Positions 47,193 to 55,183 of a DNA stretch of 63,580 bases are shown piece after piece. The translations under genes and the position numbers were made by a program. The notes beneath the pieces were generated by a model. The model was not told where the DNA came from, ran no database searches, and worked only from the letters and a program-made list of their open reading frames with translations. Location: NCBI GenBank assembly GCA_028867785.1, contig JAGWFS010000009.1, forward strand, positions 1 through 63,580, in the 5' to 3' direction. The stretch's first letter is position 1; each line of letters begins with the position of its first letter. Source of the DNA: Nitrososphaerota archaeon. GTDB taxonomy: Archaea; Thermoproteota; Nitrososphaeria; Nitrososphaerales; Nitrosopumilaceae.

Positions 47193-48233
47193 TCATTGTA
47201 TCTCCACCAGCCCCCGGTATTCCGGTACATCCATCAATTCCTGATCCTCCTTGGTAGAGATCCCATTCCGATGATGCCCAAAATAATCGCAGGCCGAATT
47301 CCATTTGAAGTCCACACAGTTCTTGGTGGTCCAAGGTACAGAGTCCAAACCTTGCTCAGCCATTTGGATCATCTGCTGCCCTACTTGGATGATCTGGGGT
47401 TTCCACCTCTCCAGGTCCTCCCGGGTCCTGGTGACCGGGAATCGATAATACTCAGGTGGGACGGTGGGTGTGTCCAGCTTGAGGGGCTGGAGGACCTGTC
47501 TAGTTCCACAAGAGGGACAGGCATACTCTCCAGTCCCTGTAGGAATGTAGGTGGCAAACTCCTGTGTCTCTTTGCAGCCCTTACATTTCCGCTTGGGGAT
47601 ATACTTGCGGGGCTTCTCCAAGACATTTATCAAGACCCCCTGCACTGGCTCTCCTTTGAGCTTGTGACTAAGGGCCATGCATTGAAAGGTAGCCTGCATG
47701 TTCATGTCCCAACTCTGCATGTAGAGGCTGATGGGAATATATGGGGACTTGGTTTTATACTCATGAATCCAAAAGCCGGGATTGAGGATCATGGACTGAC
47801 CTGGGACTCCTGTGTCAATCTGGGAGGGCTCGGGGACATAAAAATACCTATCTATCTTTGCAAGACCCTCAAGGCGACCTACCTCTTTAGTTCCATATAC
47901 TCCACCAATAATTAGAGGGAACAGTACCGGCTCTTCACATTTTCCAAGGGGCCAAAGTTCCTGGGGGTATCGGCGGGCATATCCATAGATCAACTCCAGG
48001 GCCAGGTTTCGGGTCTCCATATCTGGAGTGAACTCCTCTATAGCCTGGTCAGGGATAGCTACTACGTGGGACTCTTGCCAGACCTGAAGACCTGAGTGAA
48101 CCAGGGCCCCCAAGCAAAGGGCATCAGAGCGTTGAGCCTTAGGCCAACGTCTTTGGCGTTTGTTGATATATTTTTCATACCATTTGGCGGGACAATCCTG
48201 CCAGGTATTGTAGGAACTATAGTCTATAATCAT
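47193..48233 (-). CDS. PD-(D/E)XK nuclease, Cas4/RecB-like
   Basis: A 346-aa protein. DYSSYNTWQDCPAKWYEKYI opens the fold, CLGALVHSGLQVW is the His motif, and FWIHEYKTKSPYIPISLYM carries the ExK of the active site. A Cys ribbon is inserted (KCKGCKETQEFA and ACPSCGTRQ), and a late CDYFGHH resembles the C-terminal Cys of Cas4-type FeS nucleases. Likely the exonuclease of the recombination module. Confidence 0.85.
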   Translation of the reverse strand: MIIDYSSYNTWQDCPAKWYEKYINKRQRRWPKAQRSDALCLGALVHSGLQVWQESHVVAIPDQAIEEFTPDMETRNLALELIYGYARRYPQELWPLGKCEEPVLFPLIIGGVYGTKEVGRLEGLAKIDRYFYVPEPSQIDTGVPGQSMILNPGFWIHEYKTKSPYIPISLYMQSWDMNMQATFQCMALSHKLKGEPVQGVLINVLEKPRKYIPKRKCKGCKETQEFATYIPTGTGEYACPSCGTRQVLQPLKLDTPTVPPEYYRFPVTRTREDLERWKPQIIQVGQQMIQMAEQGLDSVPWTTKNCVDFKWNSACDYFGHHRNGISTKEDQELMDVPEYRGLVEIQ

Positions 48234-49045
48234 CGGTCTGGATTACCTAGTGTGAAATGTCCATAAGCAATAGTGGCCTGACTGGTTGCTCTCGGCTGAT
48301 TTAGGGGAGTAGGTTGAAAGCTTTCAATGATCCGGGGAAGAGGTGGCGGATAATCTGCATCCAAAGCTGATTTCCTATGCTTCATTTTCACTGGCCCGAA
48401 CTGAGGCATCCGTCCTTCAGTCACCAACAACCATCTTTCTTTGGCAATGTCCAGGGGAAGAACTTTATCTGTAATCTTTCCCGGGGTTTTGAGGCCATTA
48501 TACCCACAATAAAAACTATTGGTATCAATAGGAATGGACCCAAAAGGACAACCTCCGAGATGCTCCATCATAGATATAAAGAGGTGCCAAAAGTCCAGGT
48601 TAGAAGTACAGGCAATGAGTCTACCTTGAGACTTCTTTAGCCATTGATCAAAACCATCCATAGCATTGGCCAAAGAGATTGCATCTTTCTGGAGGACCTT
48701 GAACTCCTCCGGGTGTTTGTCCCATAGTGGCGACGACTTGTATACTGGTGGCTTTACGTTGATTGTGAAGTCCTGACTTCCACCTATTGTTGCACCAATG
48801 GCTAGGATATTGTCTCGGCCCGGGAGGGGGCCATCTGTAGCAAGGGCTACTCCCACATGTACTACTTGTTTTGCCATGTCTTTATCTTCTTTCTCAGGGG
48901 ATATCCAGATTCCTGTTCTTTTCCATGTAAAGTAGGGTCTCAGTCCCGCATTACCAAAGGTTGATTTGACCCAGGATTTAAATTTAAATTTGGCTTGGAC
49001 CCATTGGGCAAAGTCTGGAAAATCTTCTCTCTTTGGGGGTACCAT
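48230..49045 (-). CDS. Putative diverged DEDD-type exonuclease
   Basis: A 271-aa protein. After an N-terminal basic region, VVHVGVALATDGPLPGRDNI could be motif I of a DnaQ-like fold, then LIACTSNLDFWHLFISMMEH is motif II-like and KHRKSALDADYPPP is a diverged motif III. The order WDKHPEEFKVLQKDAISL between strands also fits. It overlaps the nuclease gene by ATGA. Catalytic residues are not all obvious, so activity is uncertain. Confidence 0.55.
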   Translation of the reverse strand: MVPPKREDFPDFAQWVQAKFKFKSWVKSTFGNAGLRPYFTWKRTGIWISPEKEDKDMAKQVVHVGVALATDGPLPGRDNILAIGATIGGSQDFTINVKPPVYKSSPLWDKHPEEFKVLQKDAISLANAMDGFDQWLKKSQGRLIACTSNLDFWHLFISMMEHLGGCPFGSIPIDTNSFYCGYNGLKTPGKITDKVLPLDIAKERWLLVTEGRMPQFGPVKMKHRKSALDADYPPPLPRIIESFQPTPLNQPRATSQATIAYGHFTLGNPDR

Positions 49046-49047
49046 AT

Positions 49048-49602
49048 CTATCTATTCTTATTATGGGAGTCCTTGGGATCGTCCTCAAACATAGGCTTGT
49101 CCTTGAGCCGGTCATAGATCTCATCCCAGTGGTATGGGTAGAAATTATGCGTGTCCACACCCACATCCATAGAACGGCCTAGCCCCGGTTCCAATGTTCC
49201 ATGGCAGTGCCCATAGAGTTGAATCCCACCATGCCCTTTGATGTTCCAACTCCTGATCGGATAATGGAAGAGAACTACTGGGACTGAGCCTATTGTGATC
49301 TTCTCGTAATCCCTTGCCCATATGAAACCAGCCTCCGTATAGGCCTGTGGCTTTTGCTTGTCATGATTACCAAAAATGAGATACCGGGCTTTAGTGTTAA
49401 GACGATTAAGGGTGTAGAGAGGCCATGAAGACCAAGCCACATCTCCAAGATGGTAGAGGCGATCTCCAGGCCTGACCACCGAGTTGAACCTTTCAAAAAT
49501 GATTTCTTCCATTTCATGGTGATCTTTGAAGGGCCGTTTACAGTAGTCTATGATCCGAGCATGTCCAAAATGAGTATCAGCGGTGAACCAACAATTAGCC
49601 AT
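49048..49602 (-). CDS. Metallophosphoesterase
   Basis: A 184-aa protein from the ATG at 49600-49602. All calcineurin-like motifs are visible: WFTADTHFGHARIIDYCKRP (DxH), YHLGDVAWSS (GD), YLIFGNHDKQ (GNHD), VVLFHYPIRS and QLYGHCHGTL (GHxH). It probably cleaves a cyclic nucleotide or other phosphodiester. Common in phages near DNA metabolism genes. Confidence 0.9.
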   Translation of the reverse strand: MANCWFTADTHFGHARIIDYCKRPFKDHHEMEEIIFERFNSVVRPGDRLYHLGDVAWSSWPLYTLNRLNTKARYLIFGNHDKQKPQAYTEAGFIWARDYEKITIGSVPVVLFHYPIRSWNIKGHGGIQLYGHCHGTLEPGLGRSMDVGVDTHNFYPYHWDEIYDRLKDKPMFEDDPKDSHNKNR

Positions 49603-49686
49603 ACCAAAGGACCTTTCTACATTTATTACAGATCCAACACCCAAGTTTTCTAATTGGCCAGCCTCCACAAGGACATTGCTGCTGTT

Positions 49687-49863
49687 TCACCGTGCCCTCC
49701 ACTTCCCCACATGGCAGGTAGCGGCACAGTCCTCACACAGTGATACTTCCTGCTCCTCTAGGGTTATCTTTATTAGTTCAACTGGAAAGGCTGTGCAAAT
49801 CTCACAAGTGCCGGTATTTGTATCTGAAGAATCTCCACCAGATTTGTACATAAGACCATTCAC
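49687..49863 (-). CDS. Zinc-ribbon micro-protein (58 aa)
   Basis: The frame ends at TGA 49687-49689 and contains GTCEICTAFPVELIKITLEE and SLCEDCAATCHVGKWRAR, a two-pair zinc ribbon. The start is uncertain: GTG at 49861-49863 is used, but GGAGG lies fifteen bases before it. It fills most of the 49603-49946 interval. Confidence 0.65.
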   Translation of the reverse strand: MNGLMYKSGGDSSDTNTGTCEICTAFPVELIKITLEEQEVSLCEDCAATCHVGKWRAR

Positions 49864-49946
49864 TAATGAAGTGAATTTTTCCTCCGGAGTAAACTGGAAC
49901 TATACTCCCTGTATAAAATACTAAGCCCTTCCATAAATGTAACCAC

Positions 49947-50129
49947 TTACCCCTCCCCCAAGGCATCATTAAACATCTCCCTCATTTGTTCGTAAGCTTC
50001 AGTAAGCTCTGAGGCTTCCCATGGCCGTCCACTAGGACTTTCATGAAATCCAATGTGTCCTTCAGGGCGTTGATATAGCCTTGGTGATACTGGTGCTGCG
50101 CCAAAGTAAGGTCCTGTTTTGATAGCCAT
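49947..50129 (-). CDS. Hypothetical ORF overlapping 49982-50200
   Basis: A 60-codon frame whose second half (EASELTEAYEQMREMFNDAL) looks like a real helix. It overlaps the gene at 49982-50200 by 148 bases in another frame. Either both are translated, or they are one gene broken by a frameshift, with the helix being its natural C-terminus. A GGAG site lies eleven bases before the ATG. Confidence 0.4.
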   Translation of the reverse strand: MAIKTGPYFGAAPVSPRLYQRPEGHIGFHESPSGRPWEASELTEAYEQMREMFNDALGEG

Positions 50130-50200
50130 GAGATTTTTATCTCCAAGTCCTGTTCAAGTTGGGTGAAAAGTTGGAGGAATTTTTCTCCGTAGGTTGTCAC
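49982..50200 (-). CDS. Small helical protein (72 aa)
   Basis: A 72-aa protein starting at GTG in a GTGA overlap with the isomerase, with GGAG nine bases upstream. Helical: EKFLQLFTQLEQDLEIKISW and QYHQGYINALKDTLDFMKVL. The final 20 residues after this helix look less natural, supporting the frameshift idea noted for 49947-50129. Confidence 0.6.
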   Translation of the reverse strand: MTTYGEKFLQLFTQLEQDLEIKISWLSKQDLTLAQHQYHQGYINALKDTLDFMKVLVDGHGKPQSLLKLTNK

Positions 50201-50766
50201 TGCACTTTTCTCCTGTCCATAAGGTAGTAGCAGATCATATGGAGTACTACTTGGTGCCCGTCTTGGGATACACCCATGTGGTTGGTGGGGATGTTGATAT
50301 GAATAGCTGAATGGAATCCTGCCACCCCTCCAGGTACAGATTTACATGTATTACCTGTAACTGCAATTACAGGGACTCCATATTTAGATATATGACAGTA
50401 CATGCGTTTAATAGCCTGAACAATATTACTCGATGTGCCACTACCAGAAATGGCAATAATTAAGTCTCCATTTCTAGCCAAAAGCTCAAGCTGCTTTTGG
50501 AATACCCGACCAAAATGGAAATCATTTGCGTAGGTAGTGATTGCTGCCACATCAGTCAATGCAATAGCCCTCTTCCCCACAAGTTGGAGGTCTGTGGCCA
50601 TATGACTGGCAAGGGCAGCCGAGCCCCCATTCCCAATGAGCCAAATGGTGCCCCGGCAGTTGGAGATAAGATCTATTGCCTCTTTGACCTTGTCCAAATC
50701 TACCTTTGATATAGCACGGGCAAGGTCTCTCATGTAGTCCGAAGCAAATTCTTTAAAGAGTTTCAT
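50197..50766 (-). CDS. SIS-domain phosphosugar isomerase, GmhA-like
   Basis: A 189-aa protein; the ATG at 50764-50766 overlaps the upstream stop. It has the sugar isomerase fold of phosphoheptose isomerase: TIWLIGNGGSAALASHMATD, YANDFHFGRVFQKQLELLAR, GDLIIAISGSGTSSNIVQAI and a C-terminal SQDGHQVVLHMICYYL. GmhA converts sedoheptulose 7-phosphate to heptose 7-phosphate. One active-site Glu of GmhA appears replaced in the SHMATD helix, so a related substrate is possible. It matches the kinase at 7708 in pathway logic. Confidence 0.8.
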   Translation of the reverse strand: MKLFKEFASDYMRDLARAISKVDLDKVKEAIDLISNCRGTIWLIGNGGSAALASHMATDLQLVGKRAIALTDVAAITTYANDFHFGRVFQKQLELLARNGDLIIAISGSGTSSNIVQAIKRMYCHISKYGVPVIAVTGNTCKSVPGGVAGFHSAIHINIPTNHMGVSQDGHQVVLHMICYYLMDRRKVQ

Positions 50767-50960
50767 TTGTGACTTCCCCAAGTCTCCTTGTAGTATTGGG
50801 CTGTGGCTTTGGCTCGACCCTCCCGGATGGCATCCATGAGCCAAGTTAACTCATGCCCATCGGCCCTGATCTCCACCCCATACCCGGTAGTCTCGGGCCA
50901 AGGGTCTCCAACATACCAGGTCCTAGCCTGGGCATCTTTGTATCCTTTGATTGTAAGCAT
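50763..50960 (-). CDS. Hypothetical protein, possibly extended through an upstream TAG
   Basis: A 65-aa protein starting MLTIKGYKDAQARTWYVGDP with a GGAAGG site. The same frame is open and coding-like upstream: 17 codons (TALLQDLFPKNVSHGRP) back to a TAG at 51012-51014, then 41 more codons (WTGWYTALGGEGFLGDRYAG and onward) to the stop of the upstream gene. The annotated start may therefore be only the remnant of a longer gene. No family recognised. Confidence 0.65.
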   Translation of the reverse strand: MLTIKGYKDAQARTWYVGDPWPETTGYGVEIRADGHELTWLMDAIREGRAKATAQYYKETWGSHK

Positions 50961-51100
50961 AGGCCTTCCATGTGAGACATTTTTAGGGAACAGGTCTTGT
51001 AAGAGGGCGGTCTATCCCCCCGGCTTGGAATCCCTTAAAAACCAAGTTGTTCCGGATTTAATACCCGGAGCCCCTGCATACCTATCCCCTAAAAATCCCT

Positions 51101-51117
51101 CACCGCCAAGGGCGGTG
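51101..51117 (-). terminator. GC hairpin followed by T-rich run
   Basis: On the minus strand CACCGCC-CTT-GGCGGTG is followed by AGGGATTTTT. The 7-bp stem with a 3-base loop resembles a factor-independent terminator downstream of the secreted-protein gene at 51134. The stem is the same as the leader hairpin at 3146-3164. The region is also open in one frame, so coding is a competing explanation. Confidence 0.5.
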
Positions 51118-51133
51118 TACCACCCAGTCCATT

Positions 51134-51451
51134 CTATTGATTCCCCTCCACCACATAGAACTCATGGAAGGATCTCTCGACCTTCCTGAACTCGCCCTGC
51201 ATTCCTTGCCAAGCAATCCACATAGCTGTAAATTTCTTAAGAGCTTGGGCATTCACTGTTCCTGGCTGATTCAACTCAGCCTGCTTTGCCAGGGCCCAGT
51301 CATGGGCCGCTTGGGCAAAGGTCAATTGAAGATCTCCAAATGTATGAAGCTCCTGGACTGCATCATTCCAGAGCTTGATATCTGGGGGAGGGTCTTTGGA
51401 GGCCCGAGCCAGTCCCAATCCAAGAAGTAGAAAGATACCTATCTTTTTCAT
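51134..51451 (-). CDS. Small secreted protein (105 aa)
   Basis: A 105-aa protein with a signal peptide (MKKIGIFLLLGLGLARAS) and a helical mature part (NDAVQELHTFGDLQLTFAQA, QALKKFTAMWIAWQGMQGEF). It would be periplasmic. No lipobox Cys. A host-envelope role such as lysis control or exclusion is possible; no family recognised. Confidence 0.7.
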   Translation of the reverse strand: MKKIGIFLLLGLGLARASKDPPPDIKLWNDAVQELHTFGDLQLTFAQAAHDWALAKQAELNQPGTVNAQALKKFTAMWIAWQGMQGEFRKVERSFHEFYVVEGNQ

Positions 51452-52163
51452 ATGAGAACTCTTGCTACCAGTTAGGCCCCAAAAGCATTATTATAAGGAG
51501 ACCCGACGCTGGTAGCCCCGTCACCCCAAGTCCCAAAGGCTCTTCTATGAGGCCGAAGCTCCTGAAGGCGAGGAACTTGCAGGATTTGTCCATCCACCCA
51601 ATTGCATTACTACTATGCTACCCCAGCCTGGGATAGGGAGTAGTCTAAGCTCCTCTGCCCAGCGGTGGGTCCATGTTGCGGGGATGGTTCCCTTGGATGG
51701 GGGAAACTGGTGGGGTCCTTGAAAGAACCCCAGAACTTTTGCAGGACAATGACTTTCACATTGTTATCTATCCAGCTATTGGCTAACGCCAATAAAGGAA
51801 AAGGAGATCCCAACTCTGTTGGGAAATGCCCTCCTTACCTCCACAGTTGAGGCCCTCGATTGGGCATCCTGGAATCGCTCCGTCTTTCACCCCAAGGCTA
51901 ATGCCCTGGACGGGCTGCAAGAAGGGATGTAGCTCCCTTGGGCATTGTGACTACCTATCATGGGAAGGCTCAGCACCTCCTCCACAGCAGTGGTAGTCAC
52001 TGGTGGCGCAACCCATATCCATGGGATCACAGTTGGCGTCTGTGAGATCTTGCACCACATCGACCCTACCCCAGCAATTATTAAACTATGTGCTAGGCAC
52101 ATAGCGATGGCCATTAAGCCCCTGTGTGGCCGCGTGGGGCGCTGTAGTTGTAGGGCAAGCTTG
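51452..52163 (-). other. 712-base stretch with fragmented frames
   Basis: No ORF here is clearly intact. Coding-like pieces lie in different frames: a Cys-rich frame (51951-52058), an open 66-codon frame ending in TAG TAG TAA (51605-51813), and a 42-codon frame read from GTG (VDGQILQVPRLQELRPHRRA onward) that ends near 51482. A hairpin ATTGGC-GTTA-GCCAAT lies near 51777-51792. This looks like decayed or rearranged genes; alternatively it hides several micro-genes. Confidence 0.4.
51951..52058 (-). CDS. Possible Cys-rich micro-protein (35 aa)
   Basis: A GTG after GGGTAGGG opens a 35-codon frame with NCDPMDMGCATSDYHCC, a Cys-dense pattern that seems non-random. It ends with TAG, after which the same frame stays open for another 54 codons. 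It may be a micro-protein or a fragment of a broken gene. Confidence 0.4.
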   Translation of the reverse strand: MVQDLTDANCDPMDMGCATSDYHCCGGGAEPSHDR

Positions 52164-52346
52164 TTAGGTCTTAGTAAATATGATCTTCCCACCTATACGC
52201 TGGCCATAGTTTTTGGCCCCACCACCAGTCCTTAGCGGATGCCCACACTCTACACAGCGATAAAGTTGCTCTGAAGTGAGAGCCTTTTTCTTGAGCGGAT
52301 TCTGCCAGGTATCTTTATTACAATTCCTACAGAATTGATGTTTCAT
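52164..52346 (-). CDS. Zinc-ribbon micro-protein (60 aa)
   Basis: A 60-aa protein with MKHQFCRNCNKDTWQNPLKK and YRCVECGHPLRTGG, a classic two-knuckle zinc ribbon, then a basic tail. GGGAGG lies four bases before the ATG. Function unknown; one of many ribbons in this block. Confidence 0.75.
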   Translation of the reverse strand: MKHQFCRNCNKDTWQNPLKKKALTSEQLYRCVECGHPLRTGGGAKNYGQRIGGKIIFTKT

Positions 52347-52355
52347 GTGTCCTCC

Positions 52356-52793
52356 CTAGCATGCCACATAACTTGAGGGCTTAGGTGCTTTCTCTGTTAT
52401 GTAGGGACTAACAATTTTCCAGTCCGGGCAGGCCTTGATAAAATGGTCAAAACTAATGGCGTAGTCCAAATTGTGGGGGAAGGAGGACCAATTCCAGAAC
52501 CGATCCCCATCAGAGATATAGATCCTTGTAGAAGTAGGCTCGTCAATGTAGACCTTTCGGGCATACAAACGAAGCTCAATAGGGATATACCATTCCTTAA
52601 TATCGTGGCGGTTCTTGAGTTTGGGAACCATAATCACTAGGACCTTCTTCCCCGGCTCCCGACAATTTTTGCACATGGTCTCCTTCTTCCACTGATATCC
52701 CCAAAGCCGCTGCATATCTGAGGGGGCAGGTTGGACACCACACTTCTGGCATCTCTTAGAGATGCACTGGACTAAGGCTGTTTCTTCAGGCAC
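52356..52793 (-). CDS. Hypothetical protein with zinc-binding N-terminus
   Basis: A 145-aa protein from the GTG at 52791-52793 (GGAGG four bases upstream); a TTG at 52841 would add 16 residues. The N-terminal third has CISKRCQKCGVQPAP and TMCKNCREPGKK, a zinc ribbon; the remainder alternates strands (KVYIDEPTSTRIYISDGDRF, NLDYAISFDHFIKACPDW). Next to the ATP-grasp gene, so possibly part of the ligase island. Confidence 0.65.
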   Translation of the reverse strand: MPEETALVQCISKRCQKCGVQPAPSDMQRLWGYQWKKETMCKNCREPGKKVLVIMVPKLKNRHDIKEWYIPIELRLYARKVYIDEPTSTRIYISDGDRFWNWSSFPHNLDYAISFDHFIKACPDWKIVSPYITEKAPKPSSYVAC

Positions 52794-52960
52794 AGGACCT
52801 CCAAAATTTTGTGAAAAATCTTTAACATTAAAGAACCTCAAGGAATGTAACCTTTTGGAACTTTTGAGCGTCTTTACTTTTGCAAAGCCAAAAGCGGAGC
52901 AAAAGGAAGTTCAAGGGGAGGGTCTACCCTCTTGCTTGATATCCATCAACACACTGGGTT

Positions 52961-53668
52961 TCATTTGGGTGTATTACTGATTTTACCATTGGCCTTCTTG
53001 GCCTCCCTCTTCACCCACCGCTGGATGGCCTGTACATAAGCCCCCAGTGTATGCTCATCCCTCAAAGACGGGGCGCTGTTCACTTCAAGAACATACAGCT
53101 TCCCATCCCGCCCTTCTAGAATATCCACAGCCCCTCCAAGGTACCCTACCGATGTTACGGCAGCTTTTGAGAGCTGCCTAATTTGATCGGTAAAAGGCTC
53201 ACTTGGAGATTTGAAACTGTAGTCAATTGTCCATCCATTGTTTCGGGACCGGACCAAGTTCTTTCTCCATGACTCCCCTGTGTGGGCCTTCTTTCCTATC
53301 CTAATAGCCCGTCCATCCCATACATGTTGACGATACTCAGCTACAGAGTCAATGACCTTTACCCAGAAGTCCCGCTGGGTCCATTCCCTATTCCATCGCT
53401 CGGCTTTGTATCCTGGACCAATGATGTCACTCCCGTGAGTGTGATGGAGTCGTCTCCCAAAGACCTTAACTCCAGCACGGACCCATTTCTTAGCCTGAGC
53501 AAGATCACTTGTCCACTCGGGACATGCAATGTGGGAGGCTGTGAAAGTTCTAAGTTGAGTAAGTCCATCTTTAGCTCCTTGGCCCCACCGGAGGTCTGGG
53601 CCTGGGACATCTTTGAGGGCCTCCGCTAGAGCGTGTGTGGAAGGCCAGTTTGGTCCTGTGACTTTCAT
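52961..53668 (-). CDS. ATP-grasp ligase of the amidoligase island
   Basis: A 235-aa protein related to phage ATP-grasp enzymes: RAGVKVFGRRLHHTHGSDII, DFWVKVIDSVAEYRQHVWDG, RAIRIGKKAHT and, near the end, GGAVDILEGRDGKLYVLEVN followed by SAPSLRDEHTL. The ExN at the end binds metal-ATP. Such enzymes join a carboxylate to an amine via an acyl phosphate. It lies with amidoligase and amidotransferase genes, as in phiEco32-type gene clusters. Substrate unknown. Confidence 0.8.
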   Translation of the reverse strand: MKVTGPNWPSTHALAEALKDVPGPDLRWGQGAKDGLTQLRTFTASHIACPEWTSDLAQAKKWVRAGVKVFGRRLHHTHGSDIIGPGYKAERWNREWTQRDFWVKVIDSVAEYRQHVWDGRAIRIGKKAHTGESWRKNLVRSRNNGWTIDYSFKSPSEPFTDQIRQLSKAAVTSVGYLGGAVDILEGRDGKLYVLEVNSAPSLRDEHTLGAYVQAIQRWVKREAKKANGKISNTPK

Positions 53669-53669
53669 T

Positions 53670-54266
53670 TCAGTCTACCTCATTTGCAGCATCATAGATA
53701 TTGAGGTCTGCTGTGACCACAGCAGTGGGGACCTCCTCCTCCTCAGGGTCTACTGGAGGATCATTCTTTGAGCAGCGGGTCTGGACTGAGTACTTTTTGA
53801 TCTTGAGTTTGAGCCCACCAGGAATTCGATTGGTGTTGTCAATCTGCTGGGCAAGGGATCTTAAATTGCCTGCCGTAAGATTGGGCATTCGATAGATGGC
53901 TCCCTCACAAATTCCACAATGGGCCGTGGGTTTCCATTGAAGCTCTGGGCGGTAAGGGTAGTCGGGGTCCATTTTTGAGGCCAGCCAATGAAATAATTCT
54001 ACCTTCTCCCCATTTCCTTTGAAATGGAATTGGACGTGGGCCTCTTTGGGAGGTCTTTGAAGGACTTCTTCACTCATCTCTTTGATCCTTTCTTTCTGTA
54101 GGGCCTGTTCAGGGTACCAAGCATGCCAACCCATCCCATCTACATCTAATGCATAGACTCCATAACCGGCCCGTTTGATCCTGGCCCATTTAGAGTGTGG
54201 GAGGTTGGGGAAGTTCCTCAGCCCTGACTTATCAATCCAAACACGATCCCCCTCTTCAAAGGGCAT
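53670..54266 (-). CDS. Hypothetical protein between the ligase and amidotransferase
   Basis: A 198-aa protein: an SH3/KOW-like start (FEEGDRVWIDKSGLRNFPNL), a beta middle (VQFHFKGNGEKVELFHWLAS), then AHCGICEGAIYR and LKLKIKKYSVQTRC. The acidic tail VDPEEEEVPTA could be a substrate or tag-like segment, but that is speculation. Tight spacing on both sides puts it in the island's transcript. Confidence 0.6.
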   Translation of the reverse strand: MPFEEGDRVWIDKSGLRNFPNLPHSKWARIKRAGYGVYALDVDGMGWHAWYPEQALQKERIKEMSEEVLQRPPKEAHVQFHFKGNGEKVELFHWLASKMDPDYPYRPELQWKPTAHCGICEGAIYRMPNLTAGNLRSLAQQIDNTNRIPGGLKLKIKKYSVQTRCSKNDPPVDPEEEEVPTAVVTADLNIYDAANEVD

Positions 54267-54267
54267 C

Positions 54268-55182
54268 TCAGTTCACCCCAACAAGGGCTTTCTTTGTGGC
54301 ATTGAATTGGGATACCAAGTCATTGAAGCAGCCGATGCATAGTACGTGAGTCTTACTACTTACCTTTGTGTTTCCACACTTTAGACAATAACTGTCTAGG
54401 TCGTTTTTTAGGCTGGGTCTTACAGGGCCTCTGCCGCAATACCCGTACTCGCCTTGATAGGGTATAGCTACTAACTGAGAAAAACGAGGACCAAAAGGGA
54501 AGCGTTGCTCACCCCTCCACATAGTTATGGCACCAGTATCATTTGGGGCAAACCAGTAGGGATGCTGCTCATCCAAAGTGTAGAAGGCCTTTACAGGATT
54601 GCCAAAGAGTTTGGCGATAGTCCGGATGGGGGCCATCTCTGAGGCAAAGACCCACTCGCCTTGTTCAAGTTGGGCCACATCCAGATTGTTGGAGTTGAAT
54701 CGGGTGAGATGGAGGACCTGGCCAAATTTGGGTGTGGTTTCCCACCATGCAAGATTTCCCCACCCTTCAATGTCAGACCAGGGCTTTCCCTCTGCAAGGT
54801 GCATCCAAATGTGCATAGAGTCCACTTCACAGGACCGGCTGTATTTCCTATTGAGGGCATCATGATTGTGGAGGCAACCATTGTGGATACCGATGATCCA
54901 ACTCCCGTCCTCTTTTTGATAGCTGAAAGGATGGGCATTCTCTACCTTTCCCTTCTCTCCACAAGAGGCTCCACGGGTGTGAAAGATTCCCTGACTCCAA
55001 TCCTTGGTGGTTTGGAAGGACTTGTCCCAAGTGTCAATGAGTTCTCCAGTGTATCGGAGAACTGTTTGGCCATCACTACATCCCCATGCATCCCGACCAC
55101 GGCTTTGCATGACCATACCCAGATATGGGAGCATGGCCCGGACTGAGGGGGTGATTGTTGGACTACCAAAGATTCCACACAC
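54268..55182 (-). CDS. Class II glutamine amidotransferase
   Basis: A 304-aa Ntn-hydrolase starting at GTG so that Cys2 is the nucleophile (MCGIFGSPTITPSVRAML). Other motifs: MVMQSRGRDAWGCSDG, GIFHTRGASCGEKGKVENAH and GIHNGCLHNHDALN (oxyanion and substrate Asn/Gly). It releases ammonia from glutamine. A C-terminal zinc ribbon is added (YCLKCGNTKVSSKTHVLCIG-C). In the island it could feed ammonia to a ligase or hydrolyse an amide. Confidence 0.9.
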   Translation of the reverse strand: MCGIFGSPTITPSVRAMLPYLGMVMQSRGRDAWGCSDGQTVLRYTGELIDTWDKSFQTTKDWSQGIFHTRGASCGEKGKVENAHPFSYQKEDGSWIIGIHNGCLHNHDALNRKYSRSCEVDSMHIWMHLAEGKPWSDIEGWGNLAWWETTPKFGQVLHLTRFNSNNLDVAQLEQGEWVFASEMAPIRTIAKLFGNPVKAFYTLDEQHPYWFAPNDTGAITMWRGEQRFPFGPRFSQLVAIPYQGEYGYCGRGPVRPSLKNDLDSYCLKCGNTKVSSKTHVLCIGCFNDLVSQFNATKKALVGVN

Positions 55183-55183
55183 G

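Noticed and set aside
47196-47915. A 239-codon plus-strand ORF opposite the Cas4/RecB-like nuclease
   Set aside because: The minus-strand frame has a recognisable nuclease domain with catalytic motifs; the antisense frame has no motif or ribosome site.
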